Origin: JBOFCO01 sp051646105
Lineage (GTDB): Bacteria; Pseudomonadota; Alphaproteobacteria; Rhodobacterales; Rhodobacteraceae
Length of the DNA: 34,381 bases
NCBI GenBank assembly: GCA_051646105.1
Contig: JBOFCO010000088.1
Location: 1 to 34,381, forward strand
Reading direction: 5' to 3'
The notes below the pieces were generated by a model that saw only the letters and a list, made by a program, of their open reading frames with translations, had not been told where the DNA came from and did not search any database. How positions within the stretch are numbered: the stretch's first letter is position 1; every line of letters starts with the position of its first letter. Below are positions 16,021-24,093 of this stretch, piece by piece. The position numbers and the translations under genes are program-made.

Positions 16021-16606
16021 AACGCGCCACCCATTCCCCCGGTCGCCTGTCGCGTGTCCGGAACAATTCCAACCGCCAGCGTGGATCGCCCGGTGCATGC
16101 GGATCGTCTGGGTTGGCCGCAGAGGGAAGGATGGCGATCCGCCATCGATCCCGCGCAGCACTGAGAACGACGCTGGCATTTTGCCGTATTAACCAGCACG
16201 GCACTCCCACGGCCTCGGCCCGCAAGGCCAGCCTTCTCATCGCGGTCATATTTACCGCCGCTGGGTTGCCCCGGATTTCGGCCACCACGGCAGTCAGTGC
16301 TTTGCAGCGCAACCCTTCCTCCACCGCGGTCATCACATCGACGGGTCGGGAAAGCTGCATCAGCATCACTGGTCTTCGAACCCCCAAACCCGCCAAATAG
16401 GGGCGCCCCATCTCGCGCTGTGCCAGCCGATCCTGAATCCACAGAACTGGTTCGTTGCCATGACCAAGCTGCTTCGAAACAAAGCTTGTCGCAGCTGCCT
16501 CTGCCCCCGGGGCAGAGAAAACCTCTGACAATGTTGGCCCAACCCGCGGGCCAGAGAGAGCAGTCCGCAAGGATTTTGTTATCTGAACAGCAGACATCCT
16601 GAACAT
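15896..16606 (-). CDS. imuA: ImuA, RecA-like SOS mutasome accessory protein
   Basis: RecA/SulA-like protein that works with ImuB and DnaE2 in damage-induced mutagenesis. The body matches the family: TLSEVFSAPGAEAAATSFVS, EPVLWIQDRLAQREMGRPY, CKALTAVVAEIRGNP, MTAMRRLALRAEAVGVPCWL and RWRLELFRTRDRRPGEW. The start is uncertain. ATGs end at 16627, 16606 and 16597, and none has a strong ribosome site. 16606 is preferred because the LexA box (16630-16644) then lies 23 bases upstream, giving 236 residues. The ATG at 16627 would sit almost against the box. The stop at 15896 falls inside imuB. Confidence 0.85.
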   Translation of the reverse strand: MFRMSAVQITKSLRTALSGPRVGPTLSEVFSAPGAEAAATSFVSKQLGHGNEPVLWIQDRLAQREMGRPYLAGLGVRRPVMLMQLSRPVDVMTAVEEGLRCKALTAVVAEIRGNPAAVNMTAMRRLALRAEAVGVPCWLIRQNASVVLSAARDRWRIAILPSAANPDDPHAPGDPRWRLELFRTRDRRPGEWVARYERGGEGMAIEGATDRIDLVAAVPDGTMAEDAGTNRQSAAR

Positions 16607-16629
16607 GGCACAAGGAATCACATCCATAT

Positions 16630-16644
16630 GTTCTCTATTTGTTC
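16630..16644. promoter_or_regulatory. Alphaproteobacterial LexA (SOS) box of imuA-imuB-dnaE2
   Basis: GTTC-TCTATTT-GTTC, a perfect GTTC-N7-GTTC direct-repeat operator as known for LexA in Rhodobacter and rhizobia (GAAC-N7-GAAC on the coding strand). It lies just upstream of imuA, where binding would block the promoter. It explains SOS control of the whole cassette. Confidence 0.85.
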
Positions 16645-16801
16645 TATTAATCTTATGGGGAATATCTGGCAAGGCAGACCATCGTTGGCCAGAAGACAGA
16701 CCGAAATGCAAGACGGTGCAAGGCGACCATATATGACCCGCCGATCCAGACGGGGTGCAGTTAACTGATCACGGTGCAAGTCCGCCTCAGCCGCGGTCCG
16801 T

Positions 16802-17752
16802 TCACCCCAAGGTCGATCTCTGGGCCAGCGGGGACTGGCCAAACTGGCCCCTGAACACCTTGGAAAAATGTGAGGTCGACCTGAAACCGCAGGCCATGGC
16901 GATTTCCGTGATCGACTGCTCTGTCTGCACAAGCAGGTTGCGCGCCCGGTGCAGGCGCATTTCCATGAAGTAGCTTTTCGGGGTGGAGTTCAGATACTTG
17001 CCGAACAGCCGCTCCAATTGGCGGGCCGAAATGCCAAGCTCCCCCGCGATCATGCTGGGGGGGAGCGGTTCCTCGATATGCTTTTCCATCACGTCGATGG
17101 CGCGCACCAGATGCGCATTCCGCATGCCGTGACGCGATTGCAAAGATACCCGTTGCGGGGCAGACCCTTCCCTGACAGCGTTATAGACCATCTGGTCAGC
17201 CACCGCCGTTGCAAGCTGTCTGCCATGCTGCTGGCCGATGAGGTGCAGCATCAGGTCGGCAGCCGCTGTGCCACCAGAAGCAGTGATGACCTTTTCGTTG
17301 GCCACGAACACATTGCGAACCAGATCAACCTCGGGAAACTGCTCAAGAAACAGGTCGTGGTATTCCCAGTGAACAGCGGCTTCCGTGCCATTCAGAAAGC
17401 CGGCGCGGGCCAGCACATAAGCCGCCGAGCATATGGCGCCAAGCGGTGTCCCGGCGGCGCGTTCGCGGCGCAGAAATGTCAGCACCCCAGGGGTTACATG
17501 CTGCTGGACATTGATGCCCGAGATCAGGAACAGCCTGTCGATCTGGTGAAGCGGTTCCAGCCCAGCGTGCACAAGCGTGACAGAGCCATTGGAACAGGTT
17601 TCCGACTTTCCGTCGGCACTGATCAGCGACCAACGGTAAAGCGTCTTGCCGGAAACAAGGTTGGCGATGCGCAAGGGTTCAAGCGCGCAGGAAAATGCCA
17701 GATGCGAAAACTCTGGCAAAAGCAGAAAGGCAAAATGCGTGGTCTGTGGCAT
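16802..17752 (-). CDS. GlxA-family (DJ-1/PfpI plus AraC) transcriptional regulator
   Basis: DNA-binding activator of the GlxA/GbdR/CdhR type, a group that often responds to betaines, carnitine or basic amino acids. Of 316 residues, the N-terminal DJ-1/PfpI-like domain (about 5-180) includes LGAICSAAYVLARAG around the nucleophile-elbow position and VHWEYHD, ITASGGTAAADLMLHLIG. The C-terminal AraC-type double helix-turn-helix (about 215-312) shows MIAGELGISARQLERLFGKY and ITEIAMACGFRSTSHFSKVF. The gene follows proX on the same strand 58 bases downstream, with a strong hairpin between, so it may be partly co-transcribed with the betaine transporter. The genomic context suggests it controls the transporter, the mttB operon or both; the ligand is not known. 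Confidence 0.88.
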   Translation of the reverse strand: MPQTTHFAFLLLPEFSHLAFSCALEPLRIANLVSGKTLYRWSLISADGKSETCSNGSVTLVHAGLEPLHQIDRLFLISGINVQQHVTPGVLTFLRRERAAGTPLGAICSAAYVLARAGFLNGTEAAVHWEYHDLFLEQFPEVDLVRNVFVANEKVITASGGTAAADLMLHLIGQQHGRQLATAVADQMVYNAVREGSAPQRVSLQSRHGMRNAHLVRAIDVMEKHIEEPLPPSMIAGELGISARQLERLFGKYLNSTPKSYFMEMRLHRARNLLVQTEQSITEIAMACGFRSTSHFSKVFRGQFGQSPLAQRSTLG

Positions 17753-17771
17753 GGCGGTTTCGCAAGGTCAT

Positions 17772-17794
17772 GGGGCGCGGCATGACCGCGCCCC
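17772..17794 (-). terminator. Strong hairpin between proX and the GlxA-type regulator
   Basis: GGGGCGCG (17772-17779), a 7-nt loop and CGCGCCCC (17787-17794) form a perfect 8-bp GC-only stem, nested next to GGTCAT/ATGACC. No U-run follows on the minus strand. It probably stabilises the proX 3' end or attenuates read-through into the regulator gene. Confidence 0.45.
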
Positions 17795-17810
17795 TCTGTC
17801 AGTCAGTTGT

Positions 17811-18794
17811 TCATTTGGCGGCGTCGCGGGCGGCTTGCAGCCAGCCGTCATATTCGGCCTGATGGGCCACAATCCAGTCGGTCGCGTGCTTGTCGATCGC
17901 TTCCTGGGTGTTCTCGCCATCCGCAATCAGCTTGTTCTCGGCCGAGATGTCGTTGATGTCGAGCGTCGCAACCTCGAACAGCTTGGCTGCCGCCGGGTTC
18001 GCCGCAAGGAAATCATTGCGCGCGACGACGCCGATGTTGTCGACCGCAAAGCCAAGGTTCTTGCCATTGAACTCTGTATTGCCGGTGGCGCCGTCGGGAA
18101 GTGCTGTGAACGGAACGCTCAGCCATTCCACATCGCGGCCCGGGACCAGTGCACCCGAAACCCAATAGGGCGTCCAGGTGTAGTAAAGGATCGGCTGTCC
18201 GTTCTGGTTGCGGGCCATGACATCGGCGATCATCGCCTGATAGGCACCCTGATTGTGGGTCACCGTATCACGCAGCTTGTAGGCATCCAGCGCGGTTTCG
18301 ATCACGCGTTCGCAGCCCCAGCCGGGAATGCAGCCGGCCAGATCGGCCTTGCCGTCGCCATCGGCATCAAACTTCTTGGCCACTTCAGGATCGGCCAGCA
18401 TACTCAGGTCGGTCACACCGGAATCGTAGGTGGCCTTGTCGATCAGATAGCCCTGAAGCGCGCCCTGGATATAGGTTCCGACCTTGGTCAGCACTTCCGG
18501 GCCGCCCGCTTCGTTGTAAAAGGCATCGTGCAGGGTGTGCCACGACACGGCGGTGAAATCGGCATCACCAGTGCCCAAGGCCAGATGGATGGTCTGGTAT
18601 TCCGCCTCGTTCGGCTCTGCGATGGTGTAGCCAAGGTCGGTCAGGGCGTGGAACAGGATCTTGTGCTGGAAGTGTTCCTCGATCTGCGTCGGCAGGATCG
18701 GGCGCACGGTCACGCCCTCTCCCGGCTTGTCCTGCGCGAAGGCGGGTGCGGCCAGTGCCAGAGCAAGGGCCGTGGTCAGCGAAAGGTGTTTCAT
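17811..18794 (-). CDS. proX: Glycine betaine/proline betaine ABC transporter substrate-binding protein
   Basis: Periplasmic binding protein of a ProU-type importer. The 327-residue precursor begins MKHLSLTTALALALAAPAFA, a Sec signal peptide cut after residue 20. The three tryptophans that form the aromatic box around the quaternary ammonium group in E. coli ProX are conserved: W85 in AVSWHTLHD, W159 in PGWGCERV, and W207 in YYTWTPYWVSG. The DADGDGKADLAGC loop also matches ProX. The start is supported by GAGGAGG about 7 nt upstream, 25 bases after proW. The box indicates a betaine-like ligand (glycine betaine, proline betaine or a hydroxyproline betaine) but does not choose among them. The neighbouring catabolic genes suggest uptake for growth rather than only osmoprotection. 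Confidence 0.93.
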   Translation of the reverse strand: MKHLSLTTALALALAAPAFAQDKPGEGVTVRPILPTQIEEHFQHKILFHALTDLGYTIAEPNEAEYQTIHLALGTGDADFTAVSWHTLHDAFYNEAGGPEVLTKVGTYIQGALQGYLIDKATYDSGVTDLSMLADPEVAKKFDADGDGKADLAGCIPGWGCERVIETALDAYKLRDTVTHNQGAYQAMIADVMARNQNGQPILYYTWTPYWVSGALVPGRDVEWLSVPFTALPDGATGNTEFNGKNLGFAVDNIGVVARNDFLAANPAAAKLFEVATLDINDISAENKLIADGENTQEAIDKHATDWIVAHQAEYDGWLQAARDAAK

Positions 18795-18819
18795 TGGTAT
18801 CCTCCTCTTGTTGGTTTCT

Positions 18820-19755
18820 TCAGTCAGCTTTATGGAAAAGACCGGAAATCATGCCGATGGGGCCGGTCTGCCACCATGGCCGATGGCCACGCTCACGGCC
18901 CGAACGCCCCAGGCCCTGTGTGATCCTGTCAAGGACGATTGCCAGCATGACGATGCCCAGCCCACCAACGATGGCCTTGCCGGCATCCAGCCGCCCCATC
19001 GCGCGCAGCACCTCGTTCCCCAGTCCCTTGACCGAGATCATCGAGGCGATGACCACCATGGAAAGCGACAGCATGATCGTCTGGTTAAGCCCTGCAAGGA
19101 TCGTTGGCGTCGCCAGCGGCAGCTCGACCTTGAACAATATCTGCTTGGGCGAGGCGCCAAAGGCACGGGCTGCCTCGACCACCGACGGGTTTACCCCCCT
19201 GATGCCCAGCGATGTCAGACGGACCAGCGGCGGCAGTGCGAAGATGATGGTAACGATCACGCCGGAAACATTGCCGATCCCGATCATCATCACCACCGGC
19301 ACCAGATAGACAAACGCGGGAATGGTCTGCATCGTGTCCAGCACCGGCCGGATAACCCCCTCGAACCGGTCACTTTTCCCGGCGAGAACCCCCATCGGCA
19401 AGCCGATCAGAACGCAGAGAAGAACCGAAGCGGCAACAATGGCCAGCGTCGTCATCGCAAGACCCCAGGCATCCGGCGCCAGCAGCCCCAGAATGACCAG
19501 GCATGTCAGCACAACCAGCGCCGCGCGGCGCCCGGCAGCCTGCCAGGCGATCAGCACAAGGATAGCGATCATCACCAGCGGCGGAACTGCCTGAAGCGCA
19601 CCTTCGATACCGACGATGACGCTTTCGAAAAAGCGTTTGACCGGCTGGATCATTTCCCGGTTCGAAATCGCCCACTGCTTGATCCCGTCAGCCCATGCGC
19701 CGATACCAAGATCGACGGATGCAAAGGGGTTGAGCCAGTCGAAAGACTCTTCCAT
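18820..19755 (-). CDS. proW: Glycine betaine/proline betaine ABC transporter permease
   Basis: Membrane subunit of the ProU-type transporter. The 311-residue sequence has a hydrophilic N-terminus (DWLNPFASVDLGIGAWADG) typical of ProW, followed by six or more hydrophobic helices. The permease EAA loop lies in VVEAARAFGASPKQILFKVE with LPLATPTILAGLNQTIMLSL. Its ATG overlaps the proV stop by one base (TAATG), so translation is coupled. It comes second in proV-proW-proX. Confidence 0.93.
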   Translation of the reverse strand: MEESFDWLNPFASVDLGIGAWADGIKQWAISNREMIQPVKRFFESVIVGIEGALQAVPPLVMIAILVLIAWQAAGRRAALVVLTCLVILGLLAPDAWGLAMTTLAIVAASVLLCVLIGLPMGVLAGKSDRFEGVIRPVLDTMQTIPAFVYLVPVVMMIGIGNVSGVIVTIIFALPPLVRLTSLGIRGVNPSVVEAARAFGASPKQILFKVELPLATPTILAGLNQTIMLSLSMVVIASMISVKGLGNEVLRAMGRLDAGKAIVGGLGIVMLAIVLDRITQGLGRSGRERGHRPWWQTGPIGMISGLFHKAD

Positions 19756-20840
19756 TACGCGGCCCTCCCTTCGGGGGTGGCATCCTCTCGCCCCTGAATG
19801 CCACGCAGAAGCGCACGTTTGGTAACAACGCCAACGGCTTTCCCTTCTGCCTCGATCAGGATCGGGTGTTCGGTTCCGACCGCCAGATCAACCAGCGCGT
19901 TCAGGTTGTCACCGGGTTTGGCGACGGGCCAGTTGCCGTGATCCTGCTGACCGTTTTCCCCGGCATATTGTGCCAACGGCTGCATGATCCGCGCCGCCGT
20001 CACCAGATCGAGCTTGGAAATTCCGGCAACGAATTCGCGGACATAGTCATCCGCCGGTTCCGTGACAATCTGTTCGGGTGTTCCGATCTGCACCAGGACA
20101 CCGTCCTTCATGATCGCGATGCGGTCCCCGATGCGGATCGCTTCATCAAGGTCATGGGTGATGAACACGGTCGTCTTGTGCAGTTCCGCTGACAGCTCCA
20201 TGAACGTTGTCTGCAATTGCCGCCGGATCAACGGATCAAGCGCCGAAAACGGTTCATCCATCAGCAGGATGGTCGGGTCGGCGGCAATGGCACGGGCCAG
20301 ACCAACACGCTGCTGCATCCCGCCCGACAGTTCATCGGGATATTTGTTTTCCCAGCCCGTCAGGTCCACTGCCTCGATCGCCTGGGCGGCGACTGTTGCG
20401 CGGCGATCCTCAGGTGCGCCGCGCACCTCCAGCGAAAAGACGACATTGTCGCGCACGGTGCGGTGCGGCATCAGTGCCATGGACTGGAACACCATCCCGA
20501 TCCGCTCCGCCCGCAAGGCACGCAGGTCGCGCGGCGACATTTCGTTGACGTTCTGGCCTTCGATAAAGACCGTGCCCGATGTCGGTTCGATCAGACGGTT
20601 GATATGTCGGATCAGGGTGGATTTCCCCGAACCCGACAGCCCCATGATGCAGAAGATTTCGCCCCGGCCAACGCTGAACGACGCGTCCTGCACGCCGACC
20701 ACGCAGTCGAAGCGGTCGCGGATTTCCTTTTTCGTCAGGCCTTCATTGCGGATCGCCGTCATCGCCTGATGCGACTTGTTTCCAAAGATCTTCCAGATCC
20801 CTTCGCAGCGAATGACATCTTCACCCCGCGGGTCGGCCAT
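19755..20840 (-). CDS. proV: Glycine betaine/proline betaine ABC transporter ATPase with CBS region
   Basis: Cytoplasmic ATP-binding subunit of the ProU-type importer, 361 residues. An N-terminal extension (IRCEGIWKIFGNK) typical of ProV precedes Walker A GLSGSGKST (67-75). Then come the Q-loop FQSMALMPHRTV, the signature LSGGMQQRVGLARAIA, Walker B ILLMDEPFSALDP and the switch His in VFITHDLDEA. The C-terminal part has CBS-like sequence (HPILIEAEGKAVGVVTKRAL), which in OpuA/ProU senses ionic strength. GGGAGAA lies before the ATG. It is the first gene of the operon and diverges from gntR across an AT-rich 130-bp region. Confidence 0.93.
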   Translation of the reverse strand: MADPRGEDVIRCEGIWKIFGNKSHQAMTAIRNEGLTKKEIRDRFDCVVGVQDASFSVGRGEIFCIMGLSGSGKSTLIRHINRLIEPTSGTVFIEGQNVNEMSPRDLRALRAERIGMVFQSMALMPHRTVRDNVVFSLEVRGAPEDRRATVAAQAIEAVDLTGWENKYPDELSGGMQQRVGLARAIAADPTILLMDEPFSALDPLIRRQLQTTFMELSAELHKTTVFITHDLDEAIRIGDRIAIMKDGVLVQIGTPEQIVTEPADDYVREFVAGISKLDLVTAARIMQPLAQYAGENGQQDHGNWPVAKPGDNLNALVDLAVGTEHPILIEAEGKAVGVVTKRALLRGIQGREDATPEGRAA

Positions 20841-20970
20841 CGGATTCTCCCTGTTTCCCGAGTATGACCATAAATATTTCCAGTAGACAATATGTATTTT
20901 ATTATCCTACACAGCGGATACGCTACCCGAACAAGGCCGCTGATACGCTGAATCGGGAGGGAGACGCAGA
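20841..20970. promoter_or_regulatory. AT-rich divergent promoter region of proV and gntR
   Basis: 130 bases between the divergent proV and gntR starts. The centre (about 20866-20920) is far richer in A/T than its surroundings. It contains the inverted repeat ATATT (20874-20878) and AATAT (20889-20893) around TCCAGTAGAC. This is a plausible operator for the GntR protein encoded alongside and would allow joint control of both operons. No consensus sigma-70 boxes could be assigned with confidence. The gntR ribosome site GGGAGGGAG is at 20955-20963. Confidence 0.45.
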
Positions 20971-21693
20971 GTGGACACCGACAATCGAAGCAAGAAGGCG
21001 ATCTGCGTCGACGATCTGCGCCGCAAGGTGCTGACCCAACAGCTTGAGCCGGGCATCTATCTGGACGAAACAGAGATGGCGGAAGCCTATGGCATCTCTC
21101 GTCCGCCGCTACGGGAAGTGTTGCGCCAACTGGCTGGCGAGGGCTTCGTTGTCCTGCACGAAAACCGGGGCGCGCAGGTCGCGCCGATGACACACAAGAC
21201 AATGCGCAACTTTTTTGTCGCTGCGCCGATGATCTATGCAGCCACGACAAGGCTTGCGGCCGAACACGCGACACCCGCACAGATCGTGAAGCTGAAAGAA
21301 TGCCAGTGGTCTTTCCGGCAGGCGATCAAGGGCGGTGACGCCGCTGAACGTGCATTGGGGAACGAGCGTTTTCATTCCATCATCGGAGAGATGGCCGACA
21401 ACGAATATCTGATGCCATCCCTGAAGCGCCTGCTGATCGATCACACCCGGATCGGTATGACCTTTTACAACCCCCGCAACCTTGATCTGGCCCGCCAGAG
21501 GGAATTGGCGGCTGATCAGCATGACCAGTTCATCGAACTGATCGAAAGCGGCGATGCCGATGCCGCATCCGCGCTTGCCGTCGCGCATTGGGAACTGTCG
21601 CGGGCGCAGATCGAAAGTTTCGTCACACCTGAAAGCATCCACTTTCCGCTGGGCCGCGCGCCCGGTGCAGAAGAACGCAGAGGAGCCTCATGA
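20971..21693 (+). CDS. GntR-family transcriptional regulator with FCD domain
   Basis: Probable ligand-responsive repressor of the catabolic operon it heads. The start is GTG 20971, with GGGAGGGAG 7 nt upstream. The 240-residue product has an N-terminal winged helix-turn-helix (about 12-70: LDETEMAEAYGISRPPLREV, LRQLAGEGFVVLHENRGAQV). A helical FCD ligand domain (about 78-215) shows the His/Asp/Asn pattern ERFHSIIGEMADNEYL and ADQHDQFIELIESGDADAAS, the residues that bind a metal in many FCD proteins. Its stop overlaps the ATG of the next gene (ATGA 21690-21693). The effector is unknown; an intermediate of the adjacent pathway is the natural guess. Confidence 0.9.
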   Translation: MDTDNRSKKAICVDDLRRKVLTQQLEPGIYLDETEMAEAYGISRPPLREVLRQLAGEGFVVLHENRGAQVAPMTHKTMRNFFVAAPMIYAATTRLAAEHATPAQIVKLKECQWSFRQAIKGGDAAERALGNERFHSIIGEMADNEYLMPSLKRLLIDHTRIGMTFYNPRNLDLARQRELAADQHDQFIELIESGDADAASALAVAHWELSRAQIESFVTPESIHFPLGRAPGAEERRGAS

Positions 21694-22592
21694 AATTCGA
21701 GGGCATTTATACCCCCGTCATCACCCCCCATCGCGAGGACGGATCGGTTGATCGCGACGCATTTGCCGCGATGATCGAATACCTGATCGGTGCAGGGGTT
21801 CATGGCCTGATCAACGGTGGTTCCACCGGGGAATACTATGCGCAGTCGATGACCGAGCGGGCAGAGATGGCGACGCTGGCAAAAGACATCATCGGCAACC
21901 GTGTGCCGCTGATCGTTGGCACCGTTGCGATCCGGCTGGAAGATTCCATTCATATGGCAGAACACGCAGCAAAGATTGGCGCTGCGGCACTGCTGGTCGG
22001 CTCCCCCCCCTATTCCGTGCCGACAGAGCGTGAAAACGCCCTGAACGCGCTGGCCATCGACCGCGCCGCCGACCTGCCGGTCATGCTGTACAACTACCCC
22101 GGCCGCATGGGCATCAACATGGGCGAGGAATTTCTTGACCGCGTCGGCCGCAGCCGGAACTTCTGCGCCATCAAGGAATCCTCGGGCGACATCAACCGCG
22201 TTCATCTTCTGGCACGGGACTATCCGCATATTCAGATGTCCTGCGGCATGGACGATCAGGCGCTGGAATTCTTTGCCTGGGGCGCGCGAAGCTGGGTTTG
22301 CGGCGGGTCCAACTTTCTGCCGAAAGAGCATATCGCACTGTGGAAAGCCTGCGCGGTCGAGGGCAATTTCGACAAGGGCCGCCGGATCATGTCGGCGATG
22401 ATGCCGCTGATGCGGGTGCTGGAACAGGGTGGCAAGTTCATCCAGTGCATCAAGCATGGGTGCGAAATGGACGGCCATTATGCCGGCCCGCCGCGCCCGC
22501 CGCTGAAGCCGCTGAACAAGGACGACAAGCGGCAACTGGAACAGGTGGTGCGCGTGCTGAAGCGCACCGTGGCCGAGATCGAGGCGGAGTAA
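21690..22592 (+). CDS. Dihydrodipicolinate synthase-family lyase/deaminase
   Basis: Class I (Schiff-base) aldolase-fold enzyme of 300 residues, cytoplasmic. The DapA motifs are present: GGSTGEYYA (family GTTGE), Y134 in YNYPGRMG, and the Schiff-base lysine K162 in CAIKESSGD. GGSNFLPKEH matches the late barrel loop. The genome context (racemase family, DAO-type flavoprotein, aldehyde dehydrogenase) is that of trans-4-hydroxyproline degradation. There a DapA-family deaminase turns pyrroline-4-hydroxy-2-carboxylate into 2-oxoglutarate semialdehyde. That role is inferred, not proved by the residues. True lysine-pathway DapA is less likely given the operon. It is coupled to gntR by a 4-base overlap and followed after 4 bases by the aldehyde dehydrogenase gene. 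Confidence 0.85.
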   Translation: MKFEGIYTPVITPHREDGSVDRDAFAAMIEYLIGAGVHGLINGGSTGEYYAQSMTERAEMATLAKDIIGNRVPLIVGTVAIRLEDSIHMAEHAAKIGAAALLVGSPPYSVPTERENALNALAIDRAADLPVMLYNYPGRMGINMGEEFLDRVGRSRNFCAIKESSGDINRVHLLARDYPHIQMSCGMDDQALEFFAWGARSWVCGGSNFLPKEHIALWKACAVEGNFDKGRRIMSAMMPLMRVLEQGGKFIQCIKHGCEMDGHYAGPPRPPLKPLNKDDKRQLEQVVRVLKRTVAEIEAE

Positions 22593-22596
22593 GACG

Positions 22597-24093
22597 ATGA
22601 CCCTTCTGACAACCGAAGAATACAAGGCGATCGCCGCCGGTCTTGCCCTGCCCACCCAAGCTTTTATCGATGGCTCATTCCGACCGGCGATCAAGGGCAA
22701 AAGCTTCGACACGCTCAACCCTGCCACTGGCAAGGTTCTGGCAAAGGTCGCCGCCTGCGGGCCGGAGGATGTGGATTTCGCCGTAGAAAAGGCGCGAGAC
22801 GCTTTCGAGGACGGCCGCTGGTCGCGCCTGCATCCGCGTGAACGGAAAGAGGTGCTGATCCGTCTGGCCAAGCTTGTCAAGCGCAACGCGCGGGAACTTG
22901 CCGTTATGGAAAGCCTAGACAGCGGCAAGACGATCTTTGACTGCGAGACGGTCGATGTGCCCGAAACGGTCAACTGCCTGACCTGGCATGCCGAACTGAT
23001 CGACAAGATATATGATCAGGTCGCCCCGGCTTCTGACAACCACATCGCCATGATCGTGCGCGAACCTGTCGGCGTGGTCGGGCTTGTCCTACCGTGGAAC
23101 TTCCCGCTGCTGATGCTGGCGTGGAAAATCGGGCCGGCGCTGGCCGCGGGCTGTTCGATCATCGTCAAACCGGCCGAAGAGACATCGCTGACCGCGCTGC
23201 GCATTGCCGAACTGGCGATGGAGGCAGGTGTGCCCGCAGGCGTGTTCAATGTGCTGCCCGGCACCGGGCCGGATGTGGGCGAACCTATCGGGCGGCATAT
23301 GGATATCGATGCCGTGTCCTTTACCGGTTCGACCGAAACGGGCCGGCGGTTCCTGCGCTATGCAGCGGAATCGAACCTCAAGGAAGTCACGCTGGAAATG
23401 GGCGGCAAGAACCCGGCAGTGGTGCTGGACGATGCCGAAAACCTCGACCGGGTCGCGGCCCATATCGTCAACGGCGCCTTCTGGAACATGGGCGAAAACT
23501 GCTCGGCCTCGTCACGCCTGATCGTGCAGAAGGGGGTGAAGGACGCATTGCTGAAACGCATCCTTGCCCACGCAAGGGAATGGCCGATGGGTGACCCGCT
23601 GGATCCTGTGAACCGCGTCGGTGCGCTGGTGTCAAAGGCGCATTACGACAAGGTGGCTTCCTATCTTGCGAAAGGCCTCAAAGTGCTGATGGGCGGCAAG
23701 GCCGACAAGGGCTTTGTCGAACCCACGATCCTTGACATCGGGGATCGCAACGCCGTCCAGGCCCGTGAGGAAATCTTTGGCCCTGTCCTTTCGGTGCTGA
23801 CGGTGGAAAGCTTTGACGAGGCAATCGCCCTGGCGAACGATACCGAATACGGCCTCGCCGCCTCGATCTTCACGGCGAATGCAAAACGCGCGCTACGTGG
23901 CGCGCGGGCAATAAGGGCCGGCACGGTGACGGTGAACAGCTTCGGTGAGGGCGATATTTCCACGCCGTTCGGAGGTTTCAGGCAGTCGGGATTTGGCGGA
24001 CGCGACAACGGCATCCATGCCCATGACCAGTATACGCAGGTCAAGACCATCTGGATCGACCTGGCAGATGACGGGGACGAGGCGATCGGCTGA
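22597..24093 (+). CDS. NAD(P)-dependent aldehyde dehydrogenase (PuuC-like)
   Basis: Oxidises an aldehyde to the acid. The 498-residue sequence has all family hallmarks: LPWNFPLLML, VKPAEETSLTALRIAELA, FTGSTETGRRF (cofactor loop), E267 in LEMGGKNP, the nucleophile C302 in GENCSASSR, and EEIFGPVLSV. By overall pattern it is closest to PuuC/AldA-like dehydrogenases that act on omega-amino or gamma-glutamyl aldehydes. If the operon follows the hydroxyproline route, its substrate would be 2-oxoglutarate semialdehyde; this is inference. The stop codon overlaps the next ATG by one base (TGATG at 24091-24095). Confidence 0.92.
   Translation: MTLLTTEEYKAIAAGLALPTQAFIDGSFRPAIKGKSFDTLNPATGKVLAKVAACGPEDVDFAVEKARDAFEDGRWSRLHPRERKEVLIRLAKLVKRNARELAVMESLDSGKTIFDCETVDVPETVNCLTWHAELIDKIYDQVAPASDNHIAMIVREPVGVVGLVLPWNFPLLMLAWKIGPALAAGCSIIVKPAEETSLTALRIAELAMEAGVPAGVFNVLPGTGPDVGEPIGRHMDIDAVSFTGSTETGRRFLRYAAESNLKEVTLEMGGKNPAVVLDDAENLDRVAAHIVNGAFWNMGENCSASSRLIVQKGVKDALLKRILAHAREWPMGDPLDPVNRVGALVSKAHYDKVASYLAKGLKVLMGGKADKGFVEPTILDIGDRNAVQAREEIFGPVLSVLTVESFDEAIALANDTEYGLAASIFTANAKRALRGARAIRAGTVTVNSFGEGDISTPFGGFRQSGFGGRDNGIHAHDQYTQVKTIWIDLADDGDEAIG

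Noticed and set aside
17646..19797. Long plus-strand frames opposite proX and proW
   Set aside because: They are shadows of a well supported ProVWX operon.
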